Of a DNA stretch of 64,000 nt, positions 27,963 to 34,805 are shown one piece after another. The stretch's first letter is position 1, and each line of letters starts with the position of its first letter. The notes under the pieces are model-generated. The model made no database searches. It saw only the letters and a program-made list of their open reading frames with translations, and was not told where the DNA came from. The translations under genes were made by a program, and so were the position numbers. The stretch lies in the IMG/VR virus record IMGVR_UViG_3300043410_001256, positions 1-64,000 of that record. One strand, given 5' to 3'. The stretch comes from a virus.

Positions 27963-28391
27963 TTATTGTGCCACTGTACTTGCGTATCCGTGTAGTACAA
28001 TAATTGTTTGCCCAAACGGTGGTGCAGATGTAAATGTTAGTATTGAACCACTTACGCCGTAAGCCACTGTGGGGTTTTGAAAAACGTTACCAACTACAAC
28101 AATCACTTTGTTGTTTTGCAAATTGTTTGCTTCAACAGCATAAGATTTGCTCATGGTAAATTGTGTTTGTAAACTGGTGCCAGTAAAAGTATCCTTGGTA
28201 ATAACCACTGGACCTTCTCTGGTTAAAGTGTTCCATTGATTTGAATAGTAGACTTCTACCAAGTTGTTGTCGGTATTAAATCTAAATTCACCATCAACAG
28301 GTGCATACGGACGCAGACTGGTTGAACCAGTTGGCATCACTGTGCCAAAACCGGCTGTGCGTAGTCTGTCGTTTTTAAGATGACGTCCCAT
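27963..28391 (-). CDS. Fibre-associated protein, 142 residues
   Basis: The protein reads MGRHLKNDRLRTAGFGTVMP, then FRFNTDNNLVEVYYSNQWNTL, then FTGTSLQTQFTMSK and a final SGSILTFTSAPPFGQTIIVLHG strand. The last two segments form the same small beta module found near the C-terminus of the 1435- and 637-residue fibres (F.G....F.L...... N...Q.P...Y...G..ITF...P...D.I.V). It therefore looks like a free-standing copy of that fibre module. No catalytic residues are apparent. It is separated from the 109-residue gene by 3 bp, so it belongs to the 29397-26024 operon. Confidence 0.78.
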   Translation of the reverse strand: MGRHLKNDRLRTAGFGTVMPTGSTSLRPYAPVDGEFRFNTDNNLVEVYYSNQWNTLTREGPVVITKDTFTGTSLQTQFTMSKSYAVEANNLQNNKVIVVVGNVFQNPTVAYGVSGSILTFTSAPPFGQTIIVLHGYASTVAQ

Positions 28392-28394
28392 GTG

Positions 28395-28724
28395 TTAGAT
28401 ACTCGTATAGCTAATTGTTGCAACAACTTTAAGTGCATAGGCACTTGAATCTGGATAAACATTTCCTCTAATGGTATCACCGTCACTCAGTAGTAATCTT
28501 TCATGCTCAAGAACATAAGTGTCTTGTGCGGCAACGGTTAGGTTACTGTAGATTACATTGTTACCATAGTCCACACCACCATTGGGTGTGATAAAAATAC
28601 TGCAAGTAATAGGCTCTGCAGATTTATTGCAGAGATACATTGTAGTCACAGCAATATTACCTGCTGCCGTATGGAGCACTGGAGGAGTTGATCCATTTCT
28701 GATTGTAGAGCTTATAATTGCCAT
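28395..28724 (-). CDS. Hypothetical structural protein, 109 residues
   Basis: A compact 109-residue protein predicted from its pattern to be all-beta (alternating hydrophobic strands, for instance TTMYLCNKSAEPITCSIFI, TYVLEHERLLLSDGDTI and LKVVATISYTSI). This layout resembles the small beta-sandwich proteins often seen beside fibre genes of T4-like aquatic phages. No signal peptide, membrane helix or active-site motif is present. It lies 3 bp before the next fibre gene and 10 bp after the previous one, so translation is probably coupled. I infer a head or fibre decoration role from context only. Confidence 0.7.
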   Translation of the reverse strand: MAIISSTIRNGSTPPVLHTAAGNIAVTTMYLCNKSAEPITCSIFITPNGGVDYGNNVIYSNLTVAAQDTYVLEHERLLLSDGDTIRGNVYPDSSAYALKVVATISYTSI

Positions 28725-28734
28725 GCTTTAATTC

Positions 28735-29397
28735 CTAAAATATGATTGAATATACAATCGCTTTCTTTTTACTAATCAATTCATCATTTGGCGAACTATT
28801 ATCACCAGTGGTTACATATACACCAGTGCCACCTGCGGCAACTGGACCACCATGAAGAATGTTATAGTTAACAACTGGAGCTGGAGCGGTTGTGTAAATT
28901 TTTAATGCCAGGTTACTATCTAATCTCAGACTATGACTAGATATACCTTCAGCTATAACAGACACATTGGTGTTACTGCTAATATAATTTGGACCAACAT
29001 TTAGATTTGCGCTGAGTTCTGGCGCAGGGTCTTCATTTAATTTTGTTAACCCAGTGCTGGTAGACAAAATGTTTGCTACTAGTCCTGTTGATGTTTTTAC
29101 CTGCCATTGCAGAGTGGGTTCGTTCCATAATAAGAATACGCTGGATGATGTTCCGCGATCAACTTCAATACCAGCTGGTAGCAATGGACTGCCTGACCAA
29201 CCTTTGTTTAGTGTGATAATATTGTCTGCAACATAGGTTTGTTGGACGTCTGCTTGTACAACATTGCCCAAAAAAGTATTGCCATACACTTGTAACCGTC
29301 CATTGATGATTACCACGTTTGAATCCAAAGTGATAGGATCATCGTGATTGATGGTGTTAATTGTATATGGTCCGCTGACGTTTTTAATAATACTCAT
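28735..29397 (-). CDS. Fibre-like protein, 220 residues
   Basis: The first 120 residues (VVIINGRLQVYGNTFLGNV, then TYVADNIITLNKGW, LLPAGIEVDRGTSSSVFL and WNEPTLQWQVKTS) match the N-terminal module of the 1435-residue fibre (LVNDPLVIFNNG..GTPSYDVGILIDR...W.W). The remainder has LNVGPNYISSNTN and ends in a short charged tail (ISKKKAIVYSIIF). It is likely a short fibre component that shares an assembly surface with the large protein. It is the first gene of an operon running to 26024; a late promoter is at 29420-29427. Confidence 0.75.
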   Translation of the reverse strand: MSIIKNVSGPYTINTINHDDPITLDSNVVIINGRLQVYGNTFLGNVVQADVQQTYVADNIITLNKGWSGSPLLPAGIEVDRGTSSSVFLLWNEPTLQWQVKTSTGLVANILSTSTGLTKLNEDPAPELSANLNVGPNYISSNTNVSVIAEGISSHSLRLDSNLALKIYTTAPAPVVNYNILHGGPVAAGGTGVYVTTGDNSSPNDELISKKKAIVYSIIF

Positions 29398-29419
29398 TAT
29401 ATGAACTCGCCGTTTGCTT

Positions 29420-29427
29420 TATTTATG
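29420..29427 (-). promoter_or_regulatory. Late promoter (CATAAATA)
   Basis: Minus strand CATAAATA, 23 bp before the ATG at 29397 and directly after the terminator of the gene upstream. Confidence 0.75.
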
Positions 29428-29443
29428 AGACGTATAGCCAAAC

Positions 29444-29471
29444 AAAAAGAGGGCATTTCTGCCCTCTTTTT
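29444..29471 (-). terminator. Rho-independent terminator
   Basis: A perfect 12-bp stem with A5 on one side and T5 on the other, core GAGGGCA/TGCCCTC, 4-base loop. It ends the 240-residue gene on the minus strand and would act in both directions. Confidence 0.92.
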
Positions 29472-29489
29472 AGTTACAAACTATCTAGA

Positions 29490-30212
29490 TTAGCTAGATT
29501 GTACTTGTACAGTGATGTCAGTTGCACTGACGTTGCCTGTACCGCTTACGCTGTCAAATGTCCACTTGTAGCTTTCACCTGTTGAGCTGTAAACCTTACG
29601 GTCAGTGATTTTGGAAATGTTAAATTGCGAACCATCTGAGAATGTAGCAATAACAGTCATTGTGCCTGCGCTGTATGGGTTCAAGTTAGGACTTGTAACC
29701 AATTTTACTGTTTCAGAATATGAAGCATTTCTGCAGATCCATGTTCTGCTACCACGTTGTTTCACCATGTCAGCATTCCAATCACCGTAACTTGCGCCAG
29801 TAAAGAATACGTTTGCACGAATAGCAGCCGCAGTTGTTCCAGATGTTAGTGTTGCTGTAGCACTTGCCGCTCCAGAGTTTGCACCAGTGAATGTGATTGC
29901 TGGGTTAGCAGTGGTATAGCCTGCACCAGCGTTGCCCAGTGTAAGTGCTTTAATAGCACCGTTAGCAAACAAATGAACTGTGCTAACTGTAGCAGTTGTT
30001 CCGCCTGCTAATAGAGGTGCGGCAATAGTTGCAACAACGTTTGCGCTGTAATAACCAGTACCACGTGTAATACTGTTTAGTGTAATGTTACCAGAAACAT
30101 CGGCTGCAATTGATTCTCCACCAATACTCGCGGTACCGCTTTGACCACCGTCACCACCTGTGGCACCGTATGTTCGTGGATTATAATATTTTTTCTTAAT
30201 TGGACGTCCCAT
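29490..30212 (-). CDS. Virion structural protein, 240 residues
   Basis: Begins MGRPIKKKYYNPRTYGATGG, a basic start that I associate with small structural proteins encoded close to gp23 in T4-like aquatic phages. Residues about 55-115 carry GTGYYSANVVATIAAP and GNAGAGYTTANPAITFTG, a glycine-tyrosine beta repeat (G.GY....P.I.F.G) also seen in the giant gp7-position protein around 61390-61560. The C-terminal half has WICRNASYSETVKLV and a DGSQFNISKITDRKVYSS strand run. No enzymatic motif. SD AAGGAG lies 6 bases before ATG 30212. It is a one-gene unit between a possible late promoter (30289) and the terminator at 29444. Confidence 0.82.
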   Translation of the reverse strand: MGRPIKKKYYNPRTYGATGGDGGQSGTASIGGESIAADVSGNITLNSITRGTGYYSANVVATIAAPLLAGGTTATVSTVHLFANGAIKALTLGNAGAGYTTANPAITFTGANSGAASATATLTSGTTAAAIRANVFFTGASYGDWNADMVKQRGSRTWICRNASYSETVKLVTSPNLNPYSAGTMTVIATFSDGSQFNISKITDRKVYSSTGESYKWTFDSVSGTGNVSATDITVQVQSS

Positions 30213-30288
30213 TGTTTTCTCCTTGTGTTATGGCGTTCTAGGCCTACGCAGTGGGTCTGCATAAACTCTCCTTTCAGAGCGAACATTA

Positions 30289-30296
30289 TATTTACC
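30289..30296 (-). promoter_or_regulatory. Possible late promoter (GGTAAATA)
   Basis: Minus strand GGTAAATA has the same form as the motifs at 47384-47391 and 54708-54715. It would give an unusually long leader of about 70 bases before ATG 30212. Confidence 0.4.
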
Positions 30297-30303
30297 TAAT
30301 AGT

Positions 30304-30332
30304 TTGCTTTATATTGTTGTCTGCTATATAAT
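30304..30332 (+). promoter_or_regulatory. Sigma-70-type promoter for small RNA
   Basis: Plus strand TTGCTT (30304-30309), 17-bp spacer, TATAAT (30327-30332). The -10 is perfect and the -35 keeps TTG. It points toward the two-hairpin transcript ending at 30405; no plus-strand gene follows. Confidence 0.6.
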
Positions 30333-30337
30333 AGCTA

Positions 30338-30405
30338 CAGGTGCTAGTCAGACAGCATCCTGTTTAGTTAGGTACCCGGAGTAGAAATGCTCCGGGTATT
30401 TTTTT
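30338..30405 (+). ncRNA. Candidate small structured RNA (about 68 nt)
   Basis: Begins 6 bases after a TATAAT box. A first hairpin pairs CAGGTGCT (30338-30345) with AGCA-T-CCTG (30354-30362), leaving one bulged T and an 8-base loop (AGTCAGAC). A short linker follows, then a terminator hairpin with seven T. There is no start codon with a ribosome-binding site. It lies opposite to the minus-strand genes on both sides, between the capsid gene terminator and the next gene's leader. The function is unknown; host mimicry, sponge or antisense action are all possible. Confidence 0.5.
30372..30405 (+). terminator. Rho-independent terminator, plus strand
   Basis: TACCCGGAG (30373-30381) pairs with CTCCGGGTA (30390-30398), 8-base loop, then T7 (30399-30405). 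The T tract is on the plus strand although both flanking genes are on the minus strand. Confidence 0.9.
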
Positions 30406-30412
30406 ATCCAAC

Positions 30413-30435
30413 AAAAAAGCGCCTTGCGGCGCTTT
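30413..30435 (-). terminator. Rho-independent terminator after gp23
   Basis: AAAGCGCC/GGCGCTTT stem with TTGC loop. The minus strand continues in T6. It closes the head operon downstream of the capsid gene. Confidence 0.92.
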
Positions 30436-30478
30436 CCTGCTCCTCCCATCCCTGAGTGGATTTTTTTATAATGTGTGA

Positions 30479-31660
30479 TTATTGGAAAGACAAAGTACCA
30501 GAAGTGATACCAACCTTAGCCAAGTAGTCACCAGCGTTACCTAGAGAAGACGCTGTGTTTGTCAACTCAACATATCCGTAACGAGTCATAAAGCCTACGA
30601 CTGGTTCGAATGTGTTTGGATCTAGAACAACACCAGAGCTCATTAGAGGAACATATGGGCAATAGAATGCTGCCGCATCTGCTTCGCTTGAACCCTTGTA
30701 ACCGATTAGAACGGCTGTACCTGTGTTTGCATAGCTGTCTACGTAAACACGCATAGCGCCATTCAATGTACCAACAAACTTGGTGTTTGTAGGTGCTTCG
30801 AATGTACCTTCTGTTGTACGAGCAAAAGCTGAAGTAGTTGCAGATTGCAATACTGTTAGAGCTTCAGCAGATACAACTGCCCAGTTAGCCGCACCACGAC
30901 GTGTACGCTGAGCGATCAAGTTTGCACTACGGTTGATTAGAACTGCCAATGCGGCATGCTCGTCACCAACGAAAGTAGCTGTACCAGAAACTGTGGACTG
31001 GTCATATGTGAATTCAGTTGCTGCCAATGAACGTAGGCTTGCCAAAATTTCTTGGTCAATTTCAACTGTGATTTCTTGTGCCAAAGCTGCCATGATTTCA
31101 GCTTCAACATCTAAACCGTGCATAGCTTGAGCATCTTGAGCTGCCTCAAATGTCCAACGTGCGCTTAGTTTACGTGTCTTAGCTTCGACAACTTGTTTCA
31201 AGATTTGAACGTTGATACGGTTACCAGGTGTACCTTCTAGGGTACTAGTAGCGTATGCCTTGCTTGTTGCTGGGTTACCAGAATAAGCAGTTGCAATCTT
31301 GAATGGGCTTAGTGCTTCGTCACCAGCTAGTGCGCCATCTGTACCTGTAGTTGCGCTAACAGTGTCAGCATAACGTACACGTAGAGTATGGATTTGTGCA
31401 ACTGGGCCAGTCATTGGCTGAACACCAACGATTTCGTTAGCAATAACGGTTGGCATTACACGACGAATCACTGGTAGAATAACGCGATTCAATGTTGCTA
31501 CGTTGCTTGAGCTAGTAGCACCAGCAGTTGCGTTTTCTGCCAAGTACTTGCGAGTGTTCTCTAGGATCACACCCATGCTGGTTCTCTTAGAACCTTGTAG
31601 GCCTTCTAACAGGGCTTCTTTTGTTTCGCCCCAACGGCTCTCTAATAGTGCGGTTGTCAT
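30479..31660 (-). CDS. 23: Major capsid protein gp23-like
   Basis: A 393-residue HK97-fold major capsid protein of the T4 gp23 family, recognised from NRVILPVIRRVMPTVIANEI, VGVQPMTGPVAQIHTLRVRY, FEAAQDAQAMHGLDVEAE and the C-terminal VVGFMTRYGYVEL. T4 gp23 is 521 residues, so this is a compact member. The N-terminus (residues 1-45, with LLEG and AEN) is a likely delta-domain removed by the gp21 protease, whose T4 sites follow (I/L)xE. SD GGAGAAGG precedes the ATG. The gene follows scaffold and protease in the T4 order and ends at a strong terminator. No gp24 vertex gene follows. Confidence 0.93.
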   Translation of the reverse strand: MTTALLESRWGETKEALLEGLQGSKRTSMGVILENTRKYLAENATAGATSSSNVATLNRVILPVIRRVMPTVIANEIVGVQPMTGPVAQIHTLRVRYADTVSATTGTDGALAGDEALSPFKIATAYSGNPATSKAYATSTLEGTPGNRINVQILKQVVEAKTRKLSARWTFEAAQDAQAMHGLDVEAEIMAALAQEITVEIDQEILASLRSLAATEFTYDQSTVSGTATFVGDEHAALAVLINRSANLIAQRTRRGAANWAVVSAEALTVLQSATTSAFARTTEGTFEAPTNTKFVGTLNGAMRVYVDSYANTGTAVLIGYKGSSEADAAAFYCPYVPLMSSGVVLDPNTFEPVVGFMTRYGYVELTNTASSLGNAGDYLAKVGITSGTLSFQ

Positions 31661-31685
31661 TTTATTTCCTTCTCCTGTTTAGGGT

Positions 31686-32783
31686 TTACTTTAGCCCTGC
31701 TAAACGCTTGATTTCAATCACGTTAGTGGCATCATCAGAGGCGCTGACCTTAGCAGTCTTATCACCAGTTTGTACTGAACGTCCTTCGCTTAACACAGCC
31801 TTTGGAGCTGCCTTAATTGGAGTGTTATTCAACACAGCTGGAAGATACTTATCAAATGCAGTTTGTAATTTGTCTGTCTGCACTGATTCAAGAAGTTCGC
31901 TCATTACTGCGGCCTTCTCTTTGTTCAAAGGTTTCAACAACACAGAAAGAGTTTCTTTACGTGTTGCAGATTCTTTGATAATCTTAATTTCTTTTTCTTT
32001 CGTTTCTACCAGAGCGGCCTTTTCATCGGCGGCACGAGTAGCCTCGGCTAATTGCTGAGCTTGAGCATCCATCTCTGCACGTAGCTTGGCAATTTCACGG
32101 TTCTCATTGAGGTGAGTAACTGCAAATTCACTAGCAAATGCCTCAAACAAACGACGACCAAACATGTTCTCACGAGCACTTTGGATATCTTCTTTGAGTT
32201 GTACGATTTCTGTTTCAAGGTTTTGAGCAATAGACTCTTTAACCAACTTGGCGCTACGTTCTACAAACTGACTCTTTAGTTGAGTCAAATGTTGTTTAGC
32301 TTCTGCAACTAAACGAACGCGAGCTTCTACCACAGCTTTCTTATCTGTTTCAAATTCTTGAATCTCTTCAGCTAACGCTGTGATAACAAACTTCTCAAGA
32401 CGACTTACGTTTTCTTGATATTGCTTGCGATCAGCACGTAGTTCCTTCAATTCCTCAGCTAGTTTGCTGATCATGAATTGATCAAACTTGCTTGCGTTTT
32501 CAGACATGCGAGTTTGGAACTTCACACGGTCTTCTGCGAGAGCACGTTTTTCTTCTTGGAACTCACGAATTTCTTCAGATAGAGCGTCGGTAACCATGTG
32601 GTCTAGGGCTTCAACCATTACACTCTTGTCATGCTCATAGCGTTGTGCAAATTCTTCGCGCAACTCTGCACGTGCAGTTTCACGTGCCTCATGAAGCTTG
32701 GCTTCCCAAGCTTCAGAGATGGCCTGACGAGTGTCTTCGTTGATAATGCCGGCATCCAACAGTGGTTTGATAGCATCAAACAT
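31686..32783 (-). CDS. 22: Prohead scaffold gp22-like
   Basis: A 365-residue highly charged protein, predicted to be nearly all helix and coiled coil (long runs of Glu/Lys/Arg/Ala with heptad-like spacing, residues about 15-275). The C-terminal 90 residues (SVLLKPLNKEKAAVMSELLE, then a Lys/Ser-rich tail ending EIKRLAGLK) form a separate segment. T4 gp22 is the main core protein around which the gp23 shell assembles and is then cut to peptides by gp21; it has 269 residues. Position between the protease and capsid genes is decisive. It starts 10 bp after the protease gene. Confidence 0.88.
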   Translation of the reverse strand: MFDAIKPLLDAGIINEDTRQAISEAWEAKLHEARETARAELREEFAQRYEHDKSVMVEALDHMVTDALSEEIREFQEEKRALAEDRVKFQTRMSENASKFDQFMISKLAEELKELRADRKQYQENVSRLEKFVITALAEEIQEFETDKKAVVEARVRLVAEAKQHLTQLKSQFVERSAKLVKESIAQNLETEIVQLKEDIQSARENMFGRRLFEAFASEFAVTHLNENREIAKLRAEMDAQAQQLAEATRAADEKAALVETKEKEIKIIKESATRKETLSVLLKPLNKEKAAVMSELLESVQTDKLQTAFDKYLPAVLNNTPIKAAPKAVLSEGRSVQTGDKTAKVSASDDATNVIEIKRLAGLK

Positions 32784-32793
32784 TACCTATCTC

Positions 32794-33432
32794 CTATAAT
32801 TTCAAATCATTGATTAGGCGCACAACAGCCTCTTTCAGATACTTCTGAACTTTTTGATCATGTACTGCGTCACCTGCTGTGTCCAAAACACGATGTCCAT
32901 GACGCATGTTCATTAGACCTTCGTAAATTGCTTTTGGATAAGCGTGTGGTGCGCTAGGTTGTGCTACTATGTCCACAGTGATTATTTCAAAGTCACTGAC
33001 TTGACCTGAACTCTCGTTAACGTTGCCGCTGCCACGTGAGCTCACTCCTAACTTGACTCCGCTAGTAAGCATGGCTTTCACCAGCTCACCCATCGGGGTC
33101 GGTAGAATCTTTAGTTTACCTATACCAGCATGTCCGTCCATGTACATTTCTGTAATCATGTGGCTCACACGGTCTAGATTAATTTTTAGGTCATCTGGAT
33201 GGTCTACTTCACCTAGAACGCTGTTACCTTTTCTTAACTGTTCGTTAATTTGGGTAACAGCTTTCTCGATTTCGTGAATTGGGTATATGCGCTTGTTTTC
33301 GTTCTTGATACCGCCTTCAATGCATATACCTTTCAGATAGAGGTTCTTACCTTTGCCGTCGGGAGCGTCTTCGTTGAGCAACTCCAACCTAGCGGCATCA
33401 AATGTAAGATTCTCTTTTAGGTACATAGCCAT
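32794..33432 (-). CDS. 21: Prohead maturation protease gp21-like
   Basis: At 212 residues it has the same length as T4 gp21. Herpes-assemblin-type serine protease: the catalytic histidine is probably in GEVDHPDD (about residue 77) and the serine in VKLGVSSRGSGNV (about residue 130); the last segment FEIITVDIVAQPSAPHA is the conserved strand after the active site. It cleaves the scaffold, core proteins and capsid N-terminus inside the prohead. It follows the acidic core gene and precedes gp22, exactly as in T4. Confidence 0.92.
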   Translation of the reverse strand: MAMYLKENLTFDAARLELLNEDAPDGKGKNLYLKGICIEGGIKNENKRIYPIHEIEKAVTQINEQLRKGNSVLGEVDHPDDLKINLDRVSHMITEMYMDGHAGIGKLKILPTPMGELVKAMLTSGVKLGVSSRGSGNVNESSGQVSDFEIITVDIVAQPSAPHAYPKAIYEGLMNMRHGHRVLDTAGDAVHDQKVQKYLKEAVVRLINDLKL

Positions 33433-33445
33433 ATTAACTACCTAA

Positions 33446-34441
33446 TTATTTTGCTTTGAAACCAGATTTGCCACCTGGTTCAATGCTGTGTTTGTTAACA
33501 CTCACGCTACCATCAGTTGTGCTGCCTTCTGCAGACTTAGCACTTGCTTTAGTATTGTAATAGTTTTGAGCGCCTTTGTTGCCACCTGGCTTGTTTACAT
33601 TGCGTTTAGCAACATCAATTTCCTGTGGAGCTTTCAAAAAGCCGCCTGCTTTACCTTTTGGGGACTGACCGTTAGGATCTGGAACGTTGTCTTGACGGTT
33701 CATGTTTTCATTTGTACCGCCCATGTCGTTAGGCATGTCGTCAACGATGCTGGTCTTGTTTACGCTTACGCTACCGCCTTTAGCACCAACTTCTTTGCCT
33801 TCAGCGTCGCCTTTTTTGTCAGCGCCATGACCACCAGATACTTTTTCTACGTATTCACGAATACGCTCTGCTTCAGTTCTAGCACGACGTGATTCAGCAA
33901 CTGAATCTTCTTCGTCATCTGCTTCTTCTTCGTCATCTGCTTCTTCGTCGCCTTCTTCATCACCCTCTTCGTCGCTGCCGCCAAATGGGTTATCGTCGCC
34001 TTCTTCATCACCCATGTCATCGCCGCCGAAGTCGTCACCGCCTTCTTCGTCGCCCATCAAGCGATCAAATTCTGCTTTTAATTCGTCAATTGCAGACTCT
34101 AGGTCCATAATGTCAGACTTGGTAGCTGGAGCTTCGCTGTCGCCAGCACCGCCTAAACCACCCATGTCATCGCCGCCTGGCATGTCATCGCCGCCTGGCT
34201 CGCCGGACATGTCATCACCTGGCATGCCCAATTCATCGTCTTCTTCAGTCATGCCATTTTCGTCCATGGCAACTTCTTGAGCAAGGTTACCCACGCGATC
34301 ATGGCTAACTGCTGGTTCTTCGTCCATTAATGATTCATAGATTTCACGGCTGCGCTCTACCACGATTGAGTGGAAAAGAGCACGAGCTTTGTCTTCGTCA
34401 TCATTAATGATATGTTCTATAAGCTGTTCGTATTTGTTCAT
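33446..34441 (-). CDS. Acidic prohead core protein (gp67-like, enlarged)
   Basis: The first 45 residues (YEQLIEHIINDDEDKARALF, then HSIVVERSREIYESLMDEE) resemble the N-terminus of T4 gp67, an 80-residue core protein. After that comes a low-complexity acidic region (about 60-170) with tandem GGDDMPGGDDMGG and EEGDEEGDEEADDEEE runs. The basic or polar C-terminal 170 residues (VSVNKTSIVDDMP, later VSVNKHSIEPGG) contain two copies of a VSVNK.SI motif. It should sit inside the prohead and be proteolysed at maturation. Late promoter CTTAAATA at 34475. Its length of 331 residues is four times that of T4 gp67. Confidence 0.8.
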   Translation of the reverse strand: MNKYEQLIEHIINDDEDKARALFHSIVVERSREIYESLMDEEPAVSHDRVGNLAQEVAMDENGMTEEDDELGMPGDDMSGEPGGDDMPGGDDMGGLGGAGDSEAPATKSDIMDLESAIDELKAEFDRLMGDEEGGDDFGGDDMGDEEGDDNPFGGSDEEGDEEGDEEADDEEEADDEEDSVAESRRARTEAERIREYVEKVSGGHGADKKGDAEGKEVGAKGGSVSVNKTSIVDDMPNDMGGTNENMNRQDNVPDPNGQSPKGKAGGFLKAPQEIDVAKRNVNKPGGNKGAQNYYNTKASAKSAEGSTTDGSVSVNKHSIEPGGKSGFKAK

Positions 34442-34474
34442 GAGAACTCCTCTAGTAATATGGCTATGTTATTT

Positions 34475-34482
34475 TATTTAAG
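34475..34482 (-). promoter_or_regulatory. Late promoter variant (CTTAAATA)
   Basis: Minus strand CTTAAATA 34 bp before the prohead core ATG; the same octamer stands before the portal gene at 36574. Confidence 0.55.
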
Positions 34483-34536
34483 ATAACGGCTAAGATTTCG
34501 CCAGTTATGTGGATGTTTTTGAGCGATTTGCAAAAT

Positions 34537-34782
34537 TTATAGGCTTGCAGGTGCTCCAACACCGGCTGCACCCTCTTCCGGAGCTGTTTTATATTGCTTG
34601 CTTACCCTCTTGAGCTGTTGCTCATGTTCTACTTTTTTAACGTCATTCATCATACGCAAACGGTTAATCTGCGCTAATGTGAGTCTAGTTTTGCGTCGAT
34701 CATCCAGCTTGATGGTGGTATGATCTTCTTGGGGTTCGTAACGTCCGGGCAATACTGGATTAAAAAATTCGTATAAATTCAT
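34537..34782 (-). CDS. Small protein between portal and prohead core genes
   Basis: An 81-residue protein beginning MNLYEFFNPVLPGRYEPQED with a basic helical centre (RRKTRLTLAQINRLRMMNDV, then KKVEHEQQLKRV) and an Ala/Gly/Pro tail. Its place between genes 20 and 67-like matches the small core proteins (gp67/gp68) in T4, and its size fits, but the sequence is basic rather than acidic and I do not recognise a family. It is probably an internal prohead or core component. It starts 24 bp after the portal stop and is followed by a 95-bp gap that contains the next late promoter. Confidence 0.7.
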   Translation of the reverse strand: MNLYEFFNPVLPGRYEPQEDHTTIKLDDRRKTRLTLAQINRLRMMNDVKKVEHEQQLKRVSKQYKTAPEEGAAGVGAPASL

Positions 34783-34805
34783 AACTTGTATTTACCCAAA
34801 ACGGT

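Noticed and set aside
34789-34796. GGTAAATA on the minus strand as a late promoter for the 81-residue gene
   Set aside because: It lies only 7 bp before the ATG, leaving no room for a leader, and the neighbouring inverted repeat is only 3 bp.
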